A DNA stretch of 11,215 nt from DASZMJ01 sp035551935 (lineage in GTDB: Bacteria; Planctomycetota; Planctomycetia; Isosphaerales; Isosphaeraceae): contig DASZMJ010000262.1 in assembly GCA_035551935.1 (NCBI GenBank), positions 1 to 11,215 of the forward strand, given 5' to 3'. Shown here in pieces: positions 6,020-11,215 of the stretch (position 1 is its first letter; each line of letters starts with the position of its first letter). The position numbers and the translations under genes were made by a program. A model generated the notes under the pieces. It did not search any database, was not told where the DNA came from, and was given only the letters and a program-made list of their open reading frames with translations.

Positions 6020-7267
6020 ATGGACCACGAGTCGAGCATGGGGACCGACCGCCGCAGGTTCCTCCAGCAGGCCGGGACGATGGCCGCCGCCTCGGCGGCG
6101 CTGGGAGCGGGGACGAGGGAGGCGAACGCCGAGGACCCGGCGCCGAAGCCGATGACGCTGCCCCGGCGGACGCTGGGCAAGACGGGGGTGGAGGTCACGA
6201 TCCTCGACCAGGGGACGGGCAAGGGGCGCGACGTCGATCGGCTGCTGAGGATGGGCTTCGCGCGGGGCGTCCGGTCCTTCGACACGTCGGAGACGTACCA
6301 CTCGGAGCCGGCGTTCAAGAAGTGGTTCGCGCAGATGCCCGAGGTGCGCAAGCAGATCTTCCTCGTCACCAAGGATTCGCCGAAGACGCCGGAGCAGCTC
6401 CCGGCGATGCTCGACAAGCGGCTCGCGGCCCTGGGGACGGACTACGTCGACCTGATCTTCATCCACAGCTTCGGCGACAACCACCCGCTCGACGAGGCGA
6501 TCCGGTTCGTCAAGAGCAAGGAGCTGAAGGCCGCGGCGGAGAAGGTCAAGAAGGCCGGCAAGGCGCGGTTCGTTGGGATCTCGACGCACCACAAGGACCG
6601 CGCCCAGCTCATCCGGGCGGCGGCCGAGGGGGGGATCGTCGACGCGATCATGCTCCAGTACCGGCCGTGGCTCGACAAGGACGCGCCCCTGAACAAGGCG
6701 CTCGACTTCGCGCACGAGAAGGGGATCGGCCTGATCTCGATGAAGCAGATCGCCGGCACCTACCTGGGCGACGCGCCGAAGGGCAACGTCCTCGACGACG
6801 TCGAGCGGCGCGTGCCGCTGTTGAAGGAGAAGAAGCTCACGCGGTTCCAGGGGCTCCTGCACGCGATCTGGTCGGACGAGCGCCTGAGCGCCGTCTGCGT
6901 GTCGATGAACAACACGGACCACATCCGCGAGAACACCGACGCGGCGTCGCGGTTCGAGCCGCTGAAGGCGGCCGAGATCTTGCAGATCCGCGACGCGGTC
7001 CTGGCGCACAACCCGATGATGTGCGCCGACTGCGACGGCCGCTGCATGACGGCCGCCGGCACGCAGGCCGAGCTGGGCAACCTGACGCGGTTCCTGACCT
7101 ACTTCGAGCACCACGGCCTCCGCGCCGAGGCCCGTCGCCAGTACGCCGACCTCCCTCCCGAGGCCAAGGACTGGTCTGGCGCCGACCTCGACGCCGCCCG
7201 CGACGCCTGCCCCAACCGCCTCGACTTCGCCCGCCTGCTGAGGGAGGTCGAGCGTCGCCTGGCTTGA
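6020..7267 (+). CDS. Tat-exported aldo/keto reductase with C-terminal cysteine cluster
   Basis: The ATG at 6020 follows a GAGGAGG ribosome binding site. The 415-aa product opens with a twin-arginine signal (TDRRRFLQQAG, residues 9-19, then an Ala-rich stretch) and a likely AxA cleavage site after ANA37. The rest is an aldo/keto reductase barrel with the full catalytic tetrad visible: Asp88 and Tyr93 in FDTSETYHSE, Lys118 in LVTKDSP and His149 in LIFIHSF. NAD(P)H-dependent carbonyl reduction is the family reaction; the substrate is unknown. C335xxC338xxxC342 and C397-P resemble the ferredoxin-like tail of iron-sulfur aldo/keto reductases, so a cluster is possible. Tat export would suit a cofactor-loaded enzyme. 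It stands alone, divergent from the membrane-protein gene across 178 bp. Confidence 0.93.
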   Translation: MDHESSMGTDRRRFLQQAGTMAAASAALGAGTREANAEDPAPKPMTLPRRTLGKTGVEVTILDQGTGKGRDVDRLLRMGFARGVRSFDTSETYHSEPAFKKWFAQMPEVRKQIFLVTKDSPKTPEQLPAMLDKRLAALGTDYVDLIFIHSFGDNHPLDEAIRFVKSKELKAAAEKVKKAGKARFVGISTHHKDRAQLIRAAAEGGIVDAIMLQYRPWLDKDAPLNKALDFAHEKGIGLISMKQIAGTYLGDAPKGNVLDDVERRVPLLKEKKLTRFQGLLHAIWSDERLSAVCVSMNNTDHIRENTDAASRFEPLKAAEILQIRDAVLAHNPMMCADCDGRCMTAAGTQAELGNLTRFLTYFEHHGLRAEARRQYADLPPEAKDWSGADLDAARDACPNRLDFARLLREVERRLA

Positions 7268-7270
7268 GGG

Positions 7271-7294
7271 GCCCGGTCACGGACGGGGACCGGC
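7271..7294. terminator. Weak hairpin between convergent genes
   Basis: CCGGTC (7273-7278) and GACCGG (7288-7293) form a 6-bp stem just after the reductase stop, between two convergent genes. There is no T-run on either strand, so it can only be suggested as a U-tract-less bidirectional terminator. Confidence 0.25.
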
Positions 7295-7333
7295 TCCGAG
7301 TCCTCGAGGTGCGTGTCCCCCTCCGTGTCCGGG

Positions 7334-8353
7334 TCAGGAGAGGACGGTGTCGCCCTCGTTGGAGCGGTCGGTCTGGACGTTCGCGGTCCGCTGGACGTTG
7401 TCCTTGCCGGGGCCGCCGACGGCCAGGGCGTTGACCTGGGCCTGGGTGGCGGAGGGGTCGATCACGACGCTGAAGCGGACCTGGTCGTTGCCCGGTCCCC
7501 CCAGGACGGCCGCGGGCGTGCCGGCGGCCGCGCCGACCGTGCCGGTCGAGCCCGCCGCCAGGGCGATGCTGTCGGCGATGACGTCGTTGCCCGCGCCGCC
7601 GTCGCTCGCGAGGTTGTAGATGTAGTTGCCGTCGACCTGTCCCGAATAATCGGACGTGATCGTGTCGTTGCCGGAGCCTCCCGAGAGGCCCGGCACCAGC
7701 GCCGCGCCCGAGGCGACGGCCCCGTTGCCGTGATAGGTGATCGTGTCGTTGCCGCCGTCGCCCTCGAGGTACACGAAGGCGGTCCCGGCCGTGGTCGCGC
7801 CCGACTGGTTGACCGCCAGGTTGTCGTTGCCCGAATCGCCGCGCACCTGGAGGTCCAGCCCGTCGGTATTCGCGACGGCCCCGCCCAGGTTCGCGGAGAA
7901 CTGGTCGTTGCCGGCGCCGAGGTCGACCAGCACGGCCCGGTACGAGTTGAGGTCGCCGGTGAGGCGGTAGCTGACCTGGTCGTCGCCCCCCTTGCCCAGG
8001 ACCTCGACCTCCGAGATCGCCGCCCGGGACGTGTACGTCGTGCCGTCGCCCAGGGCGACGGTGACGTTGCCCGCCGCGGCGGTGCCGTCGTCGGCGATGG
8101 CGATGACGTCGGCCCGGTTCGTCCCCGTGATGACCAGCGCCGTGGCGCCGTTGGAGGTGACCTCCCGGAAGGCGACCTGCGAGGCGTTGGCCGCCAGCAG
8201 GCGACGGCCCTCCAGGGCCTCCAGGCCCGGGCCCGAGGCGACGCGACGCCTCCGGGAGAACTTCGCCTGCTCTCGTCCATGAGAACACCCCTGGCAGCGG
8301 AGGCCGGACCCGGTGCGGCCCCCGCGTGCCTCCTTGCGCGCGACGGCCCCCAT
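7334..8353 (-). CDS. Planctomycete surface protein with LEPLE-type motif and GGxGND calcium-binding-like repeats
   Basis: With the ATG at 8353 the product is 339 aa. An in-frame GTG at 8368 is the alternative, and neither has a strong ribosome binding site. A basic stretch (KFSRRRR) precedes LEALEGRRLLA, the motif found at the N-terminus of many exported planctomycete proteins, which usually lies within about 30 residues of the start. The remainder is Gly/Asn/Asp-rich with RTX-like blocks: GKGGDDQV, GAGNDQF, GDSGNDNL, GDGGNDTI, GGSGNDTI, GGAGNDVI and GGPGNDQV. These suggest a calcium-bound beta-roll or adhesin-like surface protein. A better-placed ATG at 8280 with GGGGTG upstream is out of frame, so the true start may be elsewhere or an indel may exist. 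It is convergent with the reductase. Confidence 0.82.
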   Translation of the reverse strand: MGAVARKEARGGRTGSGLRCQGCSHGREQAKFSRRRRVASGPGLEALEGRRLLAANASQVAFREVTSNGATALVITGTNRADVIAIADDGTAAAGNVTVALGDGTTYTSRAAISEVEVLGKGGDDQVSYRLTGDLNSYRAVLVDLGAGNDQFSANLGGAVANTDGLDLQVRGDSGNDNLAVNQSGATTAGTAFVYLEGDGGNDTITYHGNGAVASGAALVPGLSGGSGNDTITSDYSGQVDGNYIYNLASDGGAGNDVIADSIALAAGSTGTVGAAAGTPAAVLGGPGNDQVRFSVVIDPSATQAQVNALAVGGPGKDNVQRTANVQTDRSNEGDTVLS

Positions 8354-8751
8354 CAACACCCCGGGCACCGAGGCGCCCCGCCCCGATGCCGTCGATCGAT
8401 GATCGCAAAGGGTTCTATTTCAAAATGATGGGACTACCTTGCCGCGACGAACACTATCATCTCCCTCCCGGCCGGACAAGGCGACTTGCCGGCGGTGCGG
8501 CGTCGGGGCCCTCGCCAAAAGGAGATTCCCAACGGGCCACCCGACGGCGCGGTCGAGGCGGCGGTCGGCCTAAGAATGCGGGGTGTCGAGGGGCGGTCGG
8601 GCGGCCCTCGGATTGGAGTTGATCGGCCGGGCCGGGGCCGTTGACCTTGGGGCGCGTCGGCCGGATCGCGAGGTACGGATCGGTCGGGCCGCCCGGTCGA
8701 CGCGTCGAGAATGACCCGCAACCCAGGGCCGAGCCGCGGAGAATGGCAAGG
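8354..8751. other. 398-bp intergenic region between divergent genes
   Basis: No convincing gene is present; the open frames here lack ribosome binding sites and have biased, low-complexity translations. The segment 8404-8465 is noticeably less GC-rich and lies upstream of the minus-strand surface-protein gene, so it probably contains that promoter, but I found no good -35/-10 pair. TTGACC at 8641 is a possible plus-strand -35 without a matching -10. Confidence 0.4.
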
Positions 8752-9192
8752 ATGCGCACCTCCGACACCTGCGATCACGACCGCTCGTCGGCCGGCGGCA
8801 CGGCCCCCGAGCCGGCCGACGCGAGGCGAGCGACCGGGCCGATCCTCGTCGTCGATGACAACGCGACGACGGCGTGCGGGATGGCGATGCTGCTGGAGCT
8901 GTCGGGGCACGAGGTCGAGGTGGCGCACGACGGGCCGGCGGCCCTGGAGCTGGCCGGGACGCGGCCGCCGCGGGCGGCTCTCCTGGACCTCACGCTGCCG
9001 GGGATCGACGGCTTCGAGGTCGCCCGCCGCCTCCGCGCCGCGGCGGGGTCGCGGCCGCTGTTGCTCGTCGCCGTCACCGGCCGCTGCGACGACGACGTCC
9101 GCCGGACGGCGCTCGACGCCGGCTTCGACGACTTCCTCGCCAAGCCCGTCGACATCGACGCCCTCGTGCGCCTGCTCGCCGCCGCCCGCTGA
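8752..9192 (+). CDS. Orphan CheY-like response-regulator receiver protein
   Basis: I chose the ATG at 8752 because GGAGA lies 9 nt upstream; an ATG at 8743 is the close alternative. The 146-aa product has a polar N-terminal tail of about 29 residues and then a single receiver domain (about 30-146). The key residues are present: acidic pair Asp35 and Asp36 (LVVDDN), phospho-acceptor Asp79 (LLDLTLPG), switch Thr109 (AVTG) and Lys131 (LAKPVD). There is no output domain, so signalling would go through protein contacts or a phosphorelay. The sequence style (DDNATTACGMAMLLELSGHEV) is typical of receivers attached to hybrid histidine kinases. No kinase is encoded nearby, so its partner is unknown. 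Confidence 0.9.
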   Translation: MRTSDTCDHDRSSAGGTAPEPADARRATGPILVVDDNATTACGMAMLLELSGHEVEVAHDGPAALELAGTRPPRAALLDLTLPGIDGFEVARRLRAAAGSRPLLLVAVTGRCDDDVRRTALDAGFDDFLAKPVDIDALVRLLAAAR

Positions 9193-9239
9193 GACGCCGG
9201 CGACGGGAACACCCCCGCGGCACCCGGCGCGATCGCGAC

Positions 9240-9253
9240 GAGCCGGCCGGCTC
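9240..9253. terminator. 14-bp perfect palindrome at the convergent gene ends
   Basis: GAGCCGGCCGGCTC is self-complementary and overlaps the stop codon of the Nudix gene, in the 59-bp gap with the convergent receiver gene. It has no separate loop and no T-run, so terminator function is only a possibility. Confidence 0.25.
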
Positions 9254-9710
9254 AGTCCAGGAGCCAGGCGTGGGCCTCGGCGAAGAGCTGGCGGATCTTG
9301 GCGTGGAAGAGCAGGCGGCTGATCTGCTCGAACGAGCCCCAGTGGTGCCAGTGGCCGAAGTCGTCCTCGACGTGCTCGGGCGAGCGGGTCAGGGGGGCGG
9401 CGTCGTGGACCTCGACGAGGTAGTAGGTGACGGTCTTGAGCACCTTCTGGCCGCGGCGGATGTAGGTGTACGAGAGGCTGCGCTCGAAGCCGTCGCGGAA
9501 GTCCCAGCCGACCAGGCCGGTCTCTTCGACGAACTCGCGGGCGGCGGTCTCGCGCGGCGACTCGCCGGTCTCGATGCCCCCCTTGGGGAACTCCCAGCGG
9601 GCGCGGGGGTTGCGCACGGTGGCCGAGTGCAGCACGAGGTACGTCGGCGTGCCCTCGGCCGTCCATCGATAGGGGATCACGCCGGCGGAGCGCTCGTGCA
9701 GGGCGGTCAT
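9252..9710 (-). CDS. Nudix hydrolase, 152 aa
   Basis: The ATG at 9710 overlaps the stop of the upstream gene by 4 bp (ATGA), so translation is probably coupled; its own ribosome binding site is weak. A Nudix box is plainly visible, G45-IETGESPRETAAREFVEETG, with the REFVEE metal-binding core at 58-63, preceded by RWEFPKGG. The N-terminus (ERSAGVIPYRW) and the HWHHWGSFEQISRLLFH region match bacterial Nudix enzymes that hydrolyse diadenosine polyphosphates or related nucleotides. The exact substrate cannot be read from sequence. It is the second gene of a two-gene unit behind the lipoyl-like protein, convergent with the receiver gene. Confidence 0.93.
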   Translation of the reverse strand: MTALHERSAGVIPYRWTAEGTPTYLVLHSATVRNPRARWEFPKGGIETGESPRETAAREFVEETGLVGWDFRDGFERSLSYTYIRRGQKVLKTVTYYLVEVHDAAPLTRSPEHVEDDFGHWHHWGSFEQISRLLFHAKIRQLFAEAHAWLLD

Positions 9711-10009
9711 CGCGGCCGTCGCCCCGACGGCGGGGCCGCGTCGCCGTCGCCGTCGTCTCCGTCCTCCAGGACCGCCACCAGGCCGAGCACGGCGCCGGGC
9801 CGGACGCGGTCGTCCTCGCGGCCGCAGACCTCGGCGAGCCGGCCGCTGGTCGGGGCCGACACGTCGAACGTCGCCGGGCCGACGAGCACCTCGACCAGCC
9901 GGTCCCCCTCCCAGACCATGTCCCCCCGCGCCGCGAACCAGTGGCTGACGACGATCGGGACGTCCGCGCCGGTCCCCAGGTCGGGCAGGGTCACTGCCTC
10001 CAAGCGCAT
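9707..10009 (-). CDS. Lipoyl/biotinyl-like domain protein lacking the modifiable lysine
   Basis: I chose the ATG at 10009 because the domain begins there (MRLEAVTLPDLG); a TTG-started extension to 10048 adds 13 residues. The 100-aa product is a single lipoyl-type beta-barrel: VTLPDLG, then VSHWFAARGDMVWEGDRLVEV, the hairpin turn, then PTSGRL. In lipoyl domains the turn is E-T-D-K-A with the modified lysine; here it reads L42-V-G-P45-A, so proline replaces the lysine and lipoylation is impossible at that site. The tail (about 80-100) is acidic and then basic. It may be a structural or interaction module, or a relic of an acyltransferase subunit. It is coupled to the Nudix gene by a 4-bp overlap. 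No other dehydrogenase-complex gene is present. Confidence 0.82.
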   Translation of the reverse strand: MRLEAVTLPDLGTGADVPIVVSHWFAARGDMVWEGDRLVEVLVGPATFDVSAPTSGRLAEVCGREDDRVRPGAVLGLVAVLEDGDDGDGDAAPPSGRRPR

Positions 10010-10104
10010 GGGCGAACCCCAAGCGATCTGTTTATGCGATCGGTACAATCCGCCGGGCCCCGGCGGCCGCCGATCTTATCGACTCCCAGTTTATCCCGCC
10101 CATG

Positions 10105-10122
10105 CTCCTTTGGCCAGAGGAG
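10105..10122. promoter_or_regulatory. 18-bp dyad in a divergent intergenic region
   Basis: CTCCTTTGGCCAGAGGAG is symmetrical except for one central mismatched pair (positions 6 and 13). It lies between the lipoyl-like gene and the 171-aa gene, about 25 bp upstream of the predicted plus-strand -35. The layout suits a transcription-factor operator, but no regulator gene is nearby. Confidence 0.35.
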
Positions 10123-10146
10123 TCTCGCCGCCGCCACACGCGGGCC

Positions 10147-10176
10147 TTGGTGCCGCGCGCGGCCGCGGGATACACT
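10147..10176 (+). promoter_or_regulatory. Possible sigma70-like promoter for the 171-aa/DinB pair
   Basis: TTGGTG (10147-10152) is separated by 18 bp from TACACT (10171-10176), each matching 4 of 6 consensus bases. The predicted start near 10183 gives a leader of about 34 nt to the ATG at 10217. The spacer is almost pure GC. Confidence 0.4.
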
Positions 10177-10216
10177 GAAACGGGGCACGAGCCGTTCCCG
10201 AGCCAAAGGCGGACCG

Positions 10217-10732
10217 ATGGGCGAGTACCAGCTCGAGGGGCCGAAGGCGGCGCGGATGTACGAGGTGATCCTGCCGAAGAAGCTCGGCTACTTCGGCAAG
10301 GTGCAGGAGGTGCTCGAGGACCTCTTCCGCGAGGAGGCCATCCGCGCCATCCCGTTCGTCAAGGACTCGATCGCCAGGGCCCGGAGGCGCGACCCGGGGT
10401 TCGATGAAGAGGGGTGGATCAGGACGCTGGGCCAGGCGTCGCGCGGGTACTCGATCTACGAGATGGACGGCCGCTACCTCTCGCCCCAGGGGCCGGTCGA
10501 CGAGCGGGTCCTGGTCATCCGCTTCATCTTCCACAACCCCGGCGACAACAACGACCGCAAGACCGACTTCCTCGCCGCGTCCTTGGAGATCGTCAACCAC
10601 CTCGTCGCCCATCGCTTCGCCGAGGAGCTGGGCGTCGAGGAGGAGATCTGGTTCCTCGAATACCACAGCCCCAGCCTCGCCATCTGGCGCAAGAGGCGCG
10701 GGGAAACGACGGGGGAGAAGGAGTCGCCATGA
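10217..10732 (+). CDS. 171-aa soluble protein of unknown function
   Basis: The ATG at 10217 has AGGCGGA just upstream; the open frame reaches back to 9941, but that part is antisense and intergenic sequence. I do not recognise a named domain. The product is soluble and mixed alpha/beta, with features such as MYEVILPKKLGYFGKVQEVLEDLF (about 14-37), ERVLVIRFIFHNPGDNNDRKTDFLAASLEIVNHLV and EEIWFLEYHSPSLAIWRK near the end, and no signal peptide or membrane segment. The last residues are charged (KRRGETTGEKE). The stop overlaps the start of the DinB-family gene by 4 bp (ATGA), so the two are probably translated together. Confidence 0.85.
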   Translation: MGEYQLEGPKAARMYEVILPKKLGYFGKVQEVLEDLFREEAIRAIPFVKDSIARARRRDPGFDEEGWIRTLGQASRGYSIYEMDGRYLSPQGPVDERVLVIRFIFHNPGDNNDRKTDFLAASLEIVNHLVAHRFAEELGVEEEIWFLEYHSPSLAIWRKRRGETTGEKESP

Positions 10733-11215
10733 GCGTCGACCAACTCATCGACCGCTACGAGGCCGGCGGGCCGCTGCTTCCTTATGCCGTGTCGGGCCTG
10801 GGCCCCGAGCAACTGACGGCGAAGCCGGGGCCGGGGGCCTGGAGCACCGCCGAGCTGGCGGCGCACCTGCTGGACTGCGACCTCGTCTTCGCCGACCGGA
10901 TGAAGCGGATCATCGCCGAGAAGCGGCCGACGCTGGTGGCCTTCGACGAGCAGGCGTGGCTCGACCGCCTCGGCTCGGCGGCGATGCCGGCCGACGAGGC
11001 CGCGGCCCTCTTCGCCGCCAACCGCCGCTGGATGGCCCGCGTCCTCCGCGCCCGTCCCGAGGCCGACTTCGCCCGCGTCGGCGAGCATTCCGAGGCCGGG
11101 CCGATCACCCTGGCCGAGGTCGTCGCCAAGGCCGCCGGCCACGTCGACCACCACCTGACGTTCCTCTACGCCAAGCGCGCCAACCTCGGCCTCTCGATCT
11201 ATCCCCGCTACGCCC
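10729..11215 (+). CDS. DinB-family protein (partial, cut by window end)
   Basis: The ATG at 10729 lies in the ATGA overlap with the previous stop; GGAG about 10 nt upstream (in 'GGAGAAGGAG') can serve as ribosome binding site. The 162 codons visible run open to the window end. The N-terminus MSVDQLIDRYEAGGPLLPYAV, then GAWSTAELAAHLLDCD, is typical of DinB/YfiT-type four-helix proteins. The metal-ligand histidines are in place: His46 in AAHLLD, and His138 and His142 in HVDHH, an HxxxH pair. Families of this fold are divalent-metal proteins, some being thiol S-transferases; the reaction here is unknown. With a usual length of about 150-175 aa, only a few residues are probably missing. Confidence 0.88.
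   Translation, partial: MSVDQLIDRYEAGGPLLPYAVSGLGPEQLTAKPGPGAWSTAELAAHLLDCDLVFADRMKRIIAEKRPTLVAFDEQAWLDRLGSAAMPADEAAALFAANRRWMARVLRARPEADFARVGEHSEAGPITLAEVVAKAAGHVDHHLTFLYAKRANLGLSIYPRYA

Noticed and set aside
5255..7114. 619-aa minus-strand open frame opposite the aldo/keto reductase
   Set aside because: It is a low-complexity antisense shadow. The reductase on the plus strand has complete catalytic motifs and a strong ribosome binding site.
8434..9666. 410-aa minus-strand open frame across the receiver gene and the Nudix region
   Set aside because: It is an Arg/Pro/Gly-rich shadow antisense to the receiver gene and out of frame with the Nudix gene; both of those have clear family motifs.

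Overview
The window looks like chromosomal DNA of a high-GC planctomycete, most likely of the Isosphaeraceae type. The clues are a predicted surface protein carrying the LEALEGRRLLA form of the planctomycete 'LEPLE..LL' export motif, a small four-helix membrane protein of a type I associate with planctomycetes, and a GC-rich intergenic array of a short TTCGTT-centred motif. The lineage call is inference; no rRNA or tRNA gene is present to confirm it.

Layout. Positions 51-615 hold about eleven copies of a GGTTCGTTYCGCGCC-like motif, often spaced by 32-33 bp or about twice that. They read through in different frames and are judged non-coding. Next is a compact minus-strand operon, transcribed from about 2412 down to 858: a 159-aa protein with a DUF5678-like C-terminus, a retropepsin-like aspartic protease starting on a GTGA overlap, and a 113-aa conserved protein of unknown function. 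Divergent from it is a large plus-strand STAND/NLR-like gene (2765-5212) with a DUF4062 (TIR-like fold) N-terminus, an NB-ARC-type NTPase and six TPR units. Divergent sigma70-like promoters and several GC hairpins lie between the two units. This accessory-looking block (1-5212) is the most likely place for an undescribed system, possibly defence-related.

From 5275 on the content is more housekeeping-like: a planctomycete membrane protein (minus), a Tat-exported aldo/keto reductase with four C-terminal cysteines (plus), a Ca-binding-repeat surface protein (minus), and an orphan CheY-like receiver (plus). Then comes a translationally coupled minus-strand pair, a lipoyl-like domain protein lacking the modifiable lysine followed by a Nudix hydrolase. 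Last is a coupled plus-strand pair, a 171-aa protein of unknown function and a DinB-family protein cut by the window end.

Three of the pairs use 4-bp stop/start overlaps (GTGA or ATGA), so translational coupling is a recurring feature here. No CRISPR array, insertion sequence, integrase, tRNA or rRNA was found.
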